Source of the DNA: JASHVB01 sp035523995
Lineage (GTDB): Bacteria; Pseudomonadota; Alphaproteobacteria; Acetobacterales; Acetobacteraceae
Length of the DNA stretch: 64,000 bases
Assembly: GCA_035523995.1 (NCBI GenBank)
Contig: DATKPQ010000081.1
Coordinates: 1 to 64,000, forward strand
Direction of reading: 5' to 3'
Under the pieces are notes generated by a model. That model had not been told where the DNA came from. It saw nothing but the letters and a program-made list of their open reading frames with translations, and did no database searches. Every line of letters starts with the position of its first letter. Position 1 is the first letter of the stretch. The translations under genes and the position numbers were made by a program. Of the stretch, positions 24,550 through 33,332 are shown piece by piece.

Positions 24550-27021
24550 TCAATCCATTAGGCCAACAGATTGGGAATATGCGGATTTCTCGGCGGCGGC
24601 GTGCACACGAGTTGGTCTGAGCTCGTTACGCCTGTCTCGCCGTATTGCGCCTTGCTGTTCGCTCGCGCGATAAGGTGCGGTCCCGAGTACGTCGGCCAAT
24701 GGATTGGCCGTGGTCACAGGTGCGACGCGAGGTTGGTCCGCCGGGAGCTGTCGTCGCGCAGTTATAGGATCAAGGATGGCATGTTCTGCCCGGGGGCATC
24801 GCGACAGCAGTCGCACCTGCCGGTCGGTCATCGGCCTGCCCACCAGATATCCTTGAATCAGGCGGCATCCTAGCCGCCGGAGCACGTCCAGTTCACGCTC
24901 GGTCTCCACGCCCTCGGCTACGACGGCCAGAGACAGACGATCGGCGAGTGACAAGGTCGCCTCCACGATGGCCAGAGTTGCCTTATCCTCATCGAGATCC
25001 CGAACGAAAGATTTATCGATCTTGATGCCGTGAAACGGATACCGGCGCAGGTAATTGATGCCGGCATAGGCCGTTCCGAAATCGTCGAGCACGACGCGGA
25101 TCCCCTGTGCATGAAGTTCACGCATGGTCCTGAGGACGAGTTCCGACTCGTCCAGCAGAAGTCCCTCGGTGACCTCCAACTTGAGGCGTTCGGCCGGCAG
25201 GCCCGTGCGGCTGAGTACGTCGGCGATTTGCCGCGGCAGGTCGGCTTGGCGGAACTGCAGGGGCGACAGGTTCACAGAGACTGTTACAGGCTGCTCCCAT
25301 GCGGCCGCATCGGCACAGGCGGTTTCCAGGACCCATCGCCCCAGCGGCACAATCAAGCCACTCTGCTCGGCGATCGGTATGAACTTGTCAGGCGCCACAT
25401 CGCCCAGCACGGGATGATGCCATCGCAGAAGAGCCTCGAATCCGACAACCGACGACAATTCGACGTCGAAAATCGGTTGGTACGCCAGTGTTAGCGTACC
25501 ACCGTCGATCGCCTCCTTGAGATATCTCTCGATTTGCGACGAGGCGCGCTCCGCCGCCTGAAGCTCAGGATCGCAGACATGACACGTATTCCGGCCGGCC
25601 CTTTTAGCGAAATAGAGTGCCTGGTCGGCACTACGCAGCAGCAAGTCGGGGCTTTCGCCGTGCTGCGGGTACAGCGCGATGCCGATCGAAACTCCGATGG
25701 TCACGCTCTGTCCCGCCAACTCGAACGGCTGGGAGATCGCGGCGAGTATTTGTTCGGCGAGATCCGTGGCCTCGGAGGGCAGATCGTTGCCGACCTGGAT
25801 GACTGCGAATTCGTCGCCCCCCGTTCTGGCCACGGTATTGCTGCCCGCGGCCACTTCCCGCAACCGCTGTGCCACGCAGACAAGAAGATTGTCACCGAAG
25901 CCGTGGCCAAAGGTGTCATTCGCCAGCTTGAAGCCATCGAGATCCAGACACAAGACGGCGAAGCTCTGCGCGCTGGATCGCGCGGTGGCGATCGCGGTCC
26001 CCAGCCGCTCAAGGAACATAAGACGATTCGGCAGCCGCGTCAGGTCGTCGTGGTAAGCGGCGAAGCGCATCCGCTCTTCTGTCACTTTTTGCAGCAATAC
26101 CGGCCGCACCGCGTCCCCGAGCGACATGATATCGGCAGCCACAAGATCGAGCTCTGACTTGTCAGTGGCGAAGGCGAGAGAGATGCCGAAGCGCTGTTGA
26201 TGTACCCAGACAGGCACGGAAACGTGGCAAAGAACCTTGAGCACTGCAAGGTCGGCCGCGACATGCGGTGGCTCGATCTGCGAGCGATGGGTGACGAAGG
26301 GTTTATTGCGACGGATTGCTTCCATCGCGAGCGTGTCCAGCGCAGCGAGTGTTTCTCCGGATTCGCGCTCGGTCTCGCCCCGGGCCGTATCGTCGTAACG
26401 GCTGATCTCGAACAAGGGCGTGTCGGGCCGGATGAGCTGATGAATCTGACCGATCGTGGCGCCATGAAATCGGCACAGTGCCTCAAGCACTCTGCTCAGC
26501 GCGTCTGCGCAGGTTTCGGCCTCCGAGACCAGGTGAAGCATTTGCTCGATCCGGAGCGCGCGGTCGGCCACGTGAACCAGGTGCAGGTGCCGCTGCTCTC
26601 GTTGCCTATCAGAAACTATAATACTTCCAACGTGATTCAGAGACTCGATTTGGGCGGCGGTCGGATCGGCACGAGATACATCGTCAACCAGGCAGATGAA
26701 GCCGAGACGCTCATCTCCCGATGATACCAGCCTGCGGTAGATCAGCTTGCGGAACCGAGAGCCGGCGAAAGCCGGTGCAAGGCTGGCGAACCGTGCATCC
26801 GCGGTCACATCCGGAATGACCGTCAACTCCTGCACTGGATTTGTGAGATTATCCAGTTGCGGCAACGCATTCACTTGAGGCGCCGACAACCCCACCGCCG
26901 CCCTCCTGGCCCCGAGCTCCTTTCGCTCGCTCACCACTTGGATCATCGCGAAAGATGTTCCGGTTACATCGGCTGCCAGGTGCGCAACATGCTCCAGCAA
27001 CAATCCGCGGTCGATGATCAC
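24550..27021 (-). CDS. GAF-GAF-GGDEF-EAL protein (cyclic di-GMP turnover)
   Basis: This 823-residue protein has two GAF-like sensory regions (about residues 8-140 and 165-310), a GGDEF domain (325-485) with an intact RTGGDEF motif near 402, and an EAL domain (500-745) with FEALLRW near 528, EVTEG, DDFGT, KIDKSFV and AEGVE. Both catalytic sites look intact, so it could make or degrade cyclic di-GMP. A TM segment is not seen, so it is probably cytoplasmic. The start is a GTG, since an in-frame TGA lies about 17 codons upstream. The C-terminal 75 residues are low-complexity. Confidence 0.9.
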   Translation of the reverse strand: MIIDRGLLLEHVAHLAADVTGTSFAMIQVVSERKELGARRAAVGLSAPQVNALPQLDNLTNPVQELTVIPDVTADARFASLAPAFAGSRFRKLIYRRLVSSGDERLGFICLVDDVSRADPTAAQIESLNHVGSIIVSDRQREQRHLHLVHVADRALRIEQMLHLVSEAETCADALSRVLEALCRFHGATIGQIHQLIRPDTPLFEISRYDDTARGETERESGETLAALDTLAMEAIRRNKPFVTHRSQIEPPHVAADLAVLKVLCHVSVPVWVHQQRFGISLAFATDKSELDLVAADIMSLGDAVRPVLLQKVTEERMRFAAYHDDLTRLPNRLMFLERLGTAIATARSSAQSFAVLCLDLDGFKLANDTFGHGFGDNLLVCVAQRLREVAAGSNTVARTGGDEFAVIQVGNDLPSEATDLAEQILAAISQPFELAGQSVTIGVSIGIALYPQHGESPDLLLRSADQALYFAKRAGRNTCHVCDPELQAAERASSQIERYLKEAIDGGTLTLAYQPIFDVELSSVVGFEALLRWHHPVLGDVAPDKFIPIAEQSGLIVPLGRWVLETACADAAAWEQPVTVSVNLSPLQFRQADLPRQIADVLSRTGLPAERLKLEVTEGLLLDESELVLRTMRELHAQGIRVVLDDFGTAYAGINYLRRYPFHGIKIDKSFVRDLDEDKATLAIVEATLSLADRLSLAVVAEGVETERELDVLRRLGCRLIQGYLVGRPMTDRQVRLLSRCPRAEHAILDPITARRQLPADQPRVAPVTTANPLADVLGTAPYRASEQQGAIRRDRRNELRPTRVHAAAEKSAYSQSVGLMD

Positions 27022-27394
27022 TGTCCGATACTTTCTGCGGTTCCGAATCCTTGTCGCTTCCCTCGGTCATCGGCTGAACCTGGGATGGCCGCCCAGGTGA
27101 TCCGCGTTCCACAGCGTGCGGGTCCAATCCCTCGCACCTCCGTAGCGACCGAGTGACCACGTTGCCCCGGCAGTCCTTCCAATTCCATTGCAACCGGACG
27201 TCGCGCAGGAAAAATCCGTGTGCGAGCGCGTCCGACCGATCATTCATTGGAACGGCTCTGTCGCGAATCAGAAATGCTCCCGGCTTGATTAAGCTGGCGA
27301 CCAACAGCAGCCGCACCCGCAGCACCAGGCATATTGCCAAAAATAACAATGATATAACGTATATTTAACGAAAAGCCAATTCGACAAGAAATCA
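27022..27394. other. Intergenic region, AT-rich at its right end
   Basis: This stretch lies between the divergent GGDEF-EAL gene and the small peptide gene. No convincing gene is seen; a minus-strand frame through 26849-27349 overlaps the kinase-like gene start and lacks domain signals. From about 27345 the sequence becomes clearly AT-rich, in contrast with the rest of the window. Confidence 0.4.
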
Positions 27395-27421
27395 TTTACA
27401 GACATGAAAAACTTTCATAAT
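27395..27421 (+). promoter_or_regulatory. Candidate promoter with embedded palindrome for the RIGGGT peptide gene
   Basis: TTTACA (27395-27400) and CATAAT (27416-27421) resemble -35 and -10 boxes with a short 15-bp spacer. ATGAAA and TTTCAT flank AAC (27404-27418), a 15-bp palindrome covering spacer and -10, which suggests a repressor site. The peptide gene starts 57 nt downstream. Confidence 0.4.
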
Positions 27422-27477
27422 AGTTTCGGTGAGGCCGCACCGCAAAAAGCGCCGCCTCAACCTGGAAAGGATTGACA

Positions 27478-27660
27478 ATGAGCAAGAATGATATCGGGGC
27501 TGTCGCTGAGGCAAAGTCGGTCGAGCCGAAGGCAACGAAGGATACGGGCCGTGTGCGCATCGGCGGTGGGACGATCCACTATGACGAGGTCACACAACGC
27601 CGTCCCGAGACCAAGGATGCTGGCCGTACGCGAATTGGCGGTGGGACTATCTCCTTCTGA
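27478..27660 (+). CDS. 60-residue peptide with duplicated RIGGGT motif (RiPP-precursor-like)
   Basis: The ATG at 27478 follows GAAAGG at a good distance; a TTG two codons earlier is less likely. The peptide has an acidic/Ala-rich leader (residues 1-19) and two copies of TKD[T/A]GR[V/T]RIGGGTI at residues 20-33 and 45-58, 25 residues apart, 12 of 14 positions identical; it ends two residues after the second copy. The DNA of the copies differs at several synonymous third positions, so the protein motif has been kept by selection rather than copied recently. Leader plus repeated core is the layout of a ribosomally made, modified peptide precursor, but no known maturation enzyme is adjacent. No signal peptide is seen. 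Confidence 0.75.
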   Translation: MSKNDIGAVAEAKSVEPKATKDTGRVRIGGGTIHYDEVTQRRPETKDAGRTRIGGGTISF

Positions 27661-27682
27661 CCAGTACTCTGAAGGAGCAGGA

Positions 27683-27745
27683 ATGCAGCCAAGCCGACCT
27701 CAGGGCAGGGAGGCTTGGCGGTTCCGCCTGAATTGCAATGACTGA
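27683..27745 (+). CDS. 20-codon ORF coupled to the next gene
   Basis: AAGGAG at 27672-27677 lies 5 nt before an ATG at 27683, the best ribosome binding site in the locus. The ORF encodes a 20-residue basic peptide and its TGA (27743-27745) overlaps the ATG of the next gene (27738) by a few bases. The next gene has no site of its own, so this ORF probably works to load ribosomes on it by coupling. A hairpin (GCCAAGCC at 27688-27695, GGCTTGGC at 27712-27719) lies within it. Confidence 0.5.
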   Translation: MQPSRPQGREAWRFRLNCND

Positions 27746-28565
27746 AACTCCAATCGTCGAATTCTTTCGCCTGATCCGCTCGACGCGTCCTGCCAAGCGG
27801 GCCGAGCGGGCCGCCGCCGGCTATCTGCCAAGCCGCGGCCTGCGCTATTGCGACGCCCTGACCTCCGCCACGGGCTTCGGCTACTGGGTGTTTCCGCCCT
27901 TGGACATCCGCTTGCTGTGGGACGGCGAGCAAATCTTCTGGTCCTACGGCGAAGACGAAAGCTGGATGCCTCTCAGCGGCACCGACAGTGGCGCCGTCCA
28001 GTTCCCGGACTACGCGGTGGAATTCGACGCCGCGGCACCGGATGCCTTGCGGGGATATTCGCCGCCGTTCCTGACCGCGTTGCCCGAAGTCGGGGGCGTG
28101 CAGATGTGGACCGGCCTGCTGGCCAGAACCCGCCCCGGCTGGAGCCTTTCCGTGCGGCCCCCGGTGAACATCCCCGCCATCCCAAACCTTGTCCCGTGGG
28201 AGGGCATCATCGAGACCGACCTGTGGTTCGGCCCCCTGTTCACCAATTTCCGGCTGACCAAGACAGACACGACCGTGCATATCAGGTCGCAGGTCCCCAT
28301 CATTCAGGTCCAGCCGCTGCCGCAGCTTGCGTATCGCGAAGAGACGCTTTCTTGCTTCGCTTGTTCGGATGTCTCCGACCTGTCAGCCGACGACTGGGAC
28401 CGGCTTGGCAAGGTATTGCTGCCCAATCCGCACCCGACGATCCGTCAGGGCGAGTACGCGGTCATGGTCCGCAAGCGGCGGCTCTGTCCGTTCGACCCAT
28501 CGCTGCTCGCGACAACGAAACCGGCGGAAGAAGATCAACTCACGGACGAGCCGGCCTCCACATAA
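27738..28565 (+). CDS. Protein of unknown function (possibly DUF6065-like) after the RIGGGT peptide
   Basis: The 275-residue protein has no signal peptide or membrane segment. It is rich in Trp and Pro, with GFGYWVFPPLDIRLLWDG near residues 45-63 and a central block RPGWSLSVRPPVN then EGIIETDLWFGPLFTNFRLTK (residues about 134-178). From memory this resembles the uncharacterised DUF6065 family; I could not check. Its genetic link to the RIGGGT peptide suggests it binds, modifies or senses the peptide, which is inference. It overlaps by 26 bp, tail to tail, with the MFS gene. Confidence 0.7.
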   Translation: MTETPIVEFFRLIRSTRPAKRAERAAAGYLPSRGLRYCDALTSATGFGYWVFPPLDIRLLWDGEQIFWSYGEDESWMPLSGTDSGAVQFPDYAVEFDAAAPDALRGYSPPFLTALPEVGGVQMWTGLLARTRPGWSLSVRPPVNIPAIPNLVPWEGIIETDLWFGPLFTNFRLTKTDTTVHIRSQVPIIQVQPLPQLAYREETLSCFACSDVSDLSADDWDRLGKVLLPNPHPTIRQGEYAVMVRKRRLCPFDPSLLATTKPAEEDQLTDEPAST

Positions 28566-29754
28566 GGCAGGCCGCCGCGGCCAGAACTGCCATCGGCACC
28601 AGCACCGCGTTCAACCGCAGATAGGGCAACAGCGCCGCCACCACGACGCTGGCGAAAGCGCCGCCCAGCAATTGCGAGACGCCAACCAGCGCTGAGGCGG
28701 TTCCCGCTCGTTCGCTCCAGCGCTCTATTGCGACGTGTTGCAGGTTCGGCACAAGAATGCCGCGGCAGAACAACACCACCAGCAGCGGCGGCAGGATGAT
28801 AGCCGCAGAGATGCCGGCCAGGCCGAACCCTGCAAGCCCCAGCGCTGCGGCGACCGTAACAATAAGGCCGACCCGGATCGCCGCTTCTGCGCTGATCCCC
28901 CTCCGCGCCAGCATCCCACTGCTCGCGGCGCCCAGGGTGAGCGCCACCGCGGTGGACGCGAAGACCGCGGCAAATACTGCCGGCGGATAACCCATTTGAC
29001 GAATGATGATGATCGGCGATCCCGCAATGTAAGAGAAGATGACTCCATAGCTCAGTGCATTGACCAGCGCCGTGCGCAGGAACACACGGTCGTTCCAGAG
29101 TGAGGTCCGGCCGTCGCCACCCGCGCGCTGCCGCACTTCGCGGTGTCCCCGAAGGCTTTCCGGCACGCACCAGCCAACAGCCGCGAGCAAGACGGTGCCG
29201 CCCACGGCGAGCACCACATGGACCGATCGCCAGCCGAACCGATCCACCAGCACCGAACCCAATGCCGGCGCAAGTACCGGCACCGCGGTGAGAACAGTTG
29301 CCACGTATGATCTTTTGGCGCGCGCGGCTTCTCCTTCGAAAAGATCCTGCACCATCGCGAACGATATGACCGCACAGGAGCCCGCGCCGAAACCTTGCAC
29401 ACATCGCGCGGCCAGCAATTCGAGCCCGGATTGCGCCAGTGAACAAGCGATCCCCGAAAGCGTGAAACATGCCAGTCCCGCCAGCAATACCGGGCGGCGT
29501 CCCCGAGCGTCTGAGAATCTTCCCGCGCCGAGTTGCCCCAGTGCGAATCCGACCATGAAACATGACAGTGTGAGTTCCGCCATCGTGACGGTCGTTTGCA
29601 GGACCCGCGGCAGAAGCGGCAGGGTCGGAGCGCTGAGATCGATCGACAGAGCAGGCAGCGCCGCGAACAATCCCAGAAGAATGGTGAACGCAAAGGATGC
29701 CGGAGCTACCTGGAAGAACTGCAGGGCGGCCAGACGTGGTTCGGACTCACGCAC
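28540..29754 (-). CDS. MFS drug efflux protein, Bcr/CflA type
   Basis: The 404-residue permease has about 12 membrane segments and the DHA1 signature GRFSDARGRRPVLLAG after helix 2. Bcr/CflA members export drugs and small metabolites. I chose the GTG at 29754 because an upstream TTG start at 29856 adds a non-family tail. A short frame with AGGAG upstream (29872-29756) ends 2 nt before this GTG and could couple to it. A promoter lies at 29886-29914. Confidence 0.87.
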   Translation of the reverse strand: MRESEPRLAALQFFQVAPASFAFTILLGLFAALPALSIDLSAPTLPLLPRVLQTTVTMAELTLSCFMVGFALGQLGAGRFSDARGRRPVLLAGLACFTLSGIACSLAQSGLELLAARCVQGFGAGSCAVISFAMVQDLFEGEAARAKRSYVATVLTAVPVLAPALGSVLVDRFGWRSVHVVLAVGGTVLLAAVGWCVPESLRGHREVRQRAGGDGRTSLWNDRVFLRTALVNALSYGVIFSYIAGSPIIIIRQMGYPPAVFAAVFASTAVALTLGAASSGMLARRGISAEAAIRVGLIVTVAAALGLAGFGLAGISAAIILPPLLVVLFCRGILVPNLQHVAIERWSERAGTASALVGVSQLLGGAFASVVVAALLPYLRLNAVLVPMAVLAAAACLMWRPARP

Positions 29755-29885
29755 CTCAGTGATGCCATGGCCGGTCGGTCTGATGCGATCGAATGAAGTG
29801 TCGGGGATTCTTCTGCATGACGGTGACGTTTGCCTTCCCGGGCCGTTTGTCCACAAAGCGCGCGCCCGACACTATCTCCTGACAT

Positions 29886-29914
29886 AATCTATGGCGGGGT
29901 GATGGCACGGTCAA
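29886..29914 (-). promoter_or_regulatory. Sigma-70-like promoter for the MFS gene
   Basis: On the minus strand TTGACC (29914-29909) and TAGATT (29891-29886) are separated by exactly 17 bp. Transcription would start near 29880, about 125 nt before the GTG at 29754. Five of six -35 bases and four of six -10 bases match consensus. Confidence 0.5.
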
Positions 29915-30050
29915 CCGCGGCGTAATAGTTACACTTTGTGCCAAATAGCAATCCTCACCGTCCGACCGGGCCACCGGCTGTGATATCTCCCAGCCAGCGG
30001 TCCTGCCGGGGAGCAGGCTTTTCCTTGCTGCGACTTGACGTTAGTCATTC

Positions 30051-30800
30051 CTAACGCTTGGCCGTCTCCTGTGCCGCTGCGACTTCCTTTTGCAGGTCCG
30101 CCAGGCTCAGCGCCCCGGGCACGATCGAATTACCGATCACCAGCGCCGGCGTTCCATCTATATTCAGCGCCTGCGCCAGCCTCAGGTTCGTGTCGATCTG
30201 CTGCTGGATCGCCGGTGACTGCATGTCATGTTGCAGCTTCGGCCAGTCCAGACCCAGCTTCTCCGCCGCTCCCTCGATCATCGGCAGCGTCGTGTCGGAC
30301 GGCATCTGCATCACCGCCTCGCGCATCTGGTCGTATGCACCCTGGCGTTGCGCGGCCAGCAACGCCTTGGACCCCAGCATGCTGGCCGCCCCCAGAATCG
30401 GCAGATCCTTGTAGACCACCTTCACGTTGTGATCCTCGGCGATCAGCTTCTGCATCGCGGGATTCATGCTGCGGCAATAGGGGCAGCGGGTATCGAAGAA
30501 TTCCACAATGGTGACGTCGCCATGCGGATTGCCGGCAAAAGGATCGGCCGGAGTCACCAGCATGTCGCGATGCGCCGCCAGCACCGCCTGCGACTCGGCC
30601 GCCGCGTGGGCAGCGTCGTCGGCCTGCAAGGCGGCCACTGCGTCGCGCAGGATGGATGGATCCTGCTTCAGTGCCTGCCGCACGATGGCGACGATTTCGG
30701 CGCGCTGCGCCGGCGTGAATTGCTCGGCAGCGGCGCCGGGCAAGGCAGGCAGGCACACGGCAGCCAGCGATAGGAAGCAGGCGCAGATCAGGCGAGGCAT
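30051..30800 (-). CDS. DsbA/thioredoxin-fold periplasmic disulfide oxidoreductase
   Basis: The 249-residue protein has a signal peptide (MPRLICACFLSLAAVCLPAL, cleavage near residue 25) and a DsbA/DSBA-Com1-type fold: FFDTRCPYCRSMNP with the CxxC near residues 104-107, and the cis-Pro region IDGTPALVIGN. An N-terminal helical segment (residues 25-75) precedes the domain, as in the Com1/BdbD subfamily. It likely oxidises or isomerises exported proteins. AAAGGA precedes the ATG at 30800. Confidence 0.9.
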   Translation of the reverse strand: MPRLICACFLSLAAVCLPALPGAAAEQFTPAQRAEIVAIVRQALKQDPSILRDAVAALQADDAAHAAAESQAVLAAHRDMLVTPADPFAGNPHGDVTIVEFFDTRCPYCRSMNPAMQKLIAEDHNVKVVYKDLPILGAASMLGSKALLAAQRQGAYDQMREAVMQMPSDTTLPMIEGAAEKLGLDWPKLQHDMQSPAIQQQIDTNLRLAQALNIDGTPALVIGNSIVPGALSLADLQKEVAAAQETAKR

Positions 30801-30950
30801 GAGCAATCCTTTGGGCAGTTGCCGCTGGTTGAGAACCTGTTTATGGCACGCCTCCTCACCAGGACGACGCGGACCAGCCCCTGCAAGGCCGGCCGCCCCG
30901 AACAAGGATCGGCAGACTTGCGGAGCAATGGCGTGGTACCGGCGCGGAGC

Positions 30951-32387
30951 ATGCGCGCCATCCTAGCGACTTGGCGTGCCGTCGTCCTGTCCGGACTGAC
31001 CTTGTTCAATGCCTCCTGCGCGACACTGTCCGGCATCAGCCCGTTCGGCAACTCGGCGCCGCCGGTGGGGCAACTGGGCCACGTCCAGGGATTCCTGGGC
31101 GGCGTCGTCGCTGATGAGCCACGCGCCGCACTGGTCGGGCGAGACATCTTGTCGCTGGGTGGGAATGCCGCCGATGCGGCGGTGGCAGTCGGGCTGGCGC
31201 TAGCGGTCACCCTGCCCTCGCGCGCCAGCCTGGGTGCCGGTGGCGCGTGCCTGGCGTATTCCCCTGGCGCGAAATCGGTAAACGCCGGCACGCCGCAGGC
31301 GATCATGTTCCTGCCGCTCCCGACCGCGCAGGTCGGCCCCAACGCCGATCGACCGGCGGCCGTGCCTATGCTCGCGCGCGGCCTGTATCTGCTGCACGCG
31401 CGCTATGGGCGCCTGCCGTTCGAGACCCTGATCATCCCAGCCGAGCGCATGGCGCGTTTCGGCATTCCCGTTTCGCGCGCTCTGGCGAACGACCTGTCGG
31501 TTGTCGCCGGCCCCCTGATGGCCGATCCGGCCGCGCGCGCCGTATTCAGCCGCGACGGCGTCGTGCTGAAGGAAGGCGATCCGCTGTTGCAGGAGGATCT
31601 CGCCGCGACGCTGACCCAGTTGCGTGTCGCCGGCGTGGGGGACCTGTATCAGGGGACTTGGGCGCGCCGGCTGGCACAGGCGTCGCCGCTGGTCGGTGGC
31701 CCGATAACCCTCGCCGACCTGCGCCATGCACTCCCCAGCCTGGCAGACCCGCTGATCGAGTCGTATCGCAGTGACAAAGTCGCATTCCTTCCAGCCCCCG
31801 CGGATGGCGGCCTGGCGGCCGCCGCTGCATTCGAGACGCTGCGCCAGAATCCAACAGACCTGAGCGGTGCCGCCGCGCGCTCGCTGGCAGTTGCGGCGCG
31901 GTGGCGGCAGGGCGGCGTGGCTCCGGACGCGCTGCTGAAGGCCGCCAATCTCCCGCAGGCGGCGCTGCCGCCGCTCCCGGCTTCCACGACCTGGGCGACG
32001 CTGGACCGTGATGGCAATGCGGTTGTCTGCACCGCCAGCCTGGACAATCTTTTCGGTACCGGAAGAATCGTGCCGGGGATGGGATTCCTGCTCGCAGCAT
32101 CACCGGCCAGCGTGCCGCTGCCCTTGTTCGCGGCGGCGTTGGCCTGGAACGCGAATTTGCAGGCGTTCCGCGCCGAGGCGGGCGGATCCGGCCAAACCGG
32201 CGCAGCGCTGGCCGCGGCGGTCGGCATGATCAATACGTTGAGAACCGGTGCGCCAATGGCGTCAGAAGTGCCTGACCCTGGTCGGGCTAACGTGATCGGC
32301 TGTGCCGGCTTTCTGCCGGGCGAGAACGGCACTTGCCGCTGGGCCACCGATCCGCGCGGCGCCGGATTGGCGGTGGGTGGAAGCTGA
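30951..32387 (+). CDS. Gamma-glutamyltranspeptidase-like lipoprotein
   Basis: The 478-residue protein begins with a lipoprotein signal (hydrophobic core then LFNASC, Cys near residue 23). The body follows the GGT fold: GGVVADEPRAALVGRDIL, GGNAADAAVAVGLALAV, ASLGAGGACL, and a catalytic-Thr region TTWATLDRDGN with Thr near residue 346. GGTs usually read TTH; the His is Trp here, and the protein is about 90 residues shorter than typical GGT (570). It may be a divergent peptidase or an inactive relative anchored to a membrane. The start is the only in-frame ATG giving a lipobox; its ribosome site is very close. Confidence 0.78.
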   Translation: MRAILATWRAVVLSGLTLFNASCATLSGISPFGNSAPPVGQLGHVQGFLGGVVADEPRAALVGRDILSLGGNAADAAVAVGLALAVTLPSRASLGAGGACLAYSPGAKSVNAGTPQAIMFLPLPTAQVGPNADRPAAVPMLARGLYLLHARYGRLPFETLIIPAERMARFGIPVSRALANDLSVVAGPLMADPAARAVFSRDGVVLKEGDPLLQEDLAATLTQLRVAGVGDLYQGTWARRLAQASPLVGGPITLADLRHALPSLADPLIESYRSDKVAFLPAPADGGLAAAAAFETLRQNPTDLSGAAARSLAVAARWRQGGVAPDALLKAANLPQAALPPLPASTTWATLDRDGNAVVCTASLDNLFGTGRIVPGMGFLLAASPASVPLPLFAAALAWNANLQAFRAEAGGSGQTGAALAAAVGMINTLRTGAPMASEVPDPGRANVIGCAGFLPGENGTCRWATDPRGAGLAVGGS

Positions 32388-32445
32388 ATCGACCGGCGGT
32401 GAGAGGGTGATCGAGACTCCCGGTCCCGCCCTGGCGAGGACTATG

Positions 32446-33282
32446 TTAGCTCGCCTTCTGCAACACCGTTTCGTTCGACGCCAACACGGTTTCCTCCGCG
32501 GCCATCGCCTTTACGATTGCAACGGTCGCCGCGTCGGCCGGGAACAGCATTTCCAGAGCCAGTTCTGACAGGGTGATTTCGGTCGGCGTGCCGAATACCG
32601 TCGTCGTGTTGAGGAACGACACGGTGCCGAACCTCGTCTGAATTTGCAGCGGCGTCGCATAACGCTGCGGCCCTTCGGTGACGGCCGGCGCGATCCCGCC
32701 GGCGGGCGCAGGATAGGTCATCACCTCGGCGAGGAGCGCCTGGATGATGGGGTCGGGCCGAGTCGCCACCTGCTGCCGCAGCACCGTCATCGTATGCGCG
32801 CGCCACTCGACGAAATTGACGATGCGTGGTCCCAATCCCAACGGATGCAGTACCAGCCGCACCGCGTTGATCGGCTTGCGCAGCAGCTCCGCCGCGCACC
32901 CCTCATAGAGTTGCGGCAACGCACTATTCGACAGCACGACATTCCATCGCCGGTCCAGTGCGAACGCCGGATAAGGCTTGTGCGCCTGCAACACTTGCTC
33001 GATCGCTTGCTTCGCGGCTTCCAGCTCGGCCAACGACCGTTCTTCGAACATCGGCGCGAAACCGGCTGCCAGCAGCAGCGCATTCTGATCACGCAGCGGC
33101 ACCTGGAGGTGCTCTGCCAGCCGCAGCACCATATCGCGGCTCGGCTGCGCACGCCCGGTTTCCAGATACGAAAGGTGGCGGGTCGAACTGCTCGCCGCCA
33201 GCGCAAGGTCTTCCTGTGTCATGCGGCGGCTCTGCCGCCAGCGGCGCAGCAAGACTCCGAATGGGATTGTCTTCTCGGTCAT
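32446..33282 (-). CDS. XRE-type regulator with MmyB-like ligand domain
   Basis: The 278-residue protein has an N-terminal HTH (LRRWRQSRRMTQEDLALAAS, HLSYLETGRAQPSRDMVLRLAEHL, residues 10-65) and a C-terminal MmyB-like region (AFALDRRWNVVLSNSALPQLYEG, VNFVEWRAHTMTVLRQQ). These proteins act as repressors or activators that bind a lipid or small ligand. It is divergent from the NTF2-like/MFS pair, which it probably controls through the palindrome at 33318-33332. Confidence 0.9.
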   Translation of the reverse strand: MTEKTIPFGVLLRRWRQSRRMTQEDLALAASSSTRHLSYLETGRAQPSRDMVLRLAEHLQVPLRDQNALLLAAGFAPMFEERSLAELEAAKQAIEQVLQAHKPYPAFALDRRWNVVLSNSALPQLYEGCAAELLRKPINAVRLVLHPLGLGPRIVNFVEWRAHTMTVLRQQVATRPDPIIQALLAEVMTYPAPAGGIAPAVTEGPQRYATPLQIQTRFGTVSFLNTTTVFGTPTEITLSELALEMLFPADAATVAIVKAMAAEETVLASNETVLQKAS

Positions 33283-33317
33283 GCCGCAGCCTATCGCGGG
33301 ACAGCGTCGCCGCGCCA

Positions 33318-33332
33318 TGACCTGCAAGGTCA
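33318..33332. promoter_or_regulatory. 15-bp palindrome TGACCT-GCA-AGGTCA, candidate operator
   Basis: Perfect 6-bp inverted arms in the 167-nt gap between the XRE gene and the NTF2-like gene. A second TGACCT half-site occurs at 33361-33366. Position and symmetry make it the best site for the adjacent XRE regulator. Confidence 0.5.
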
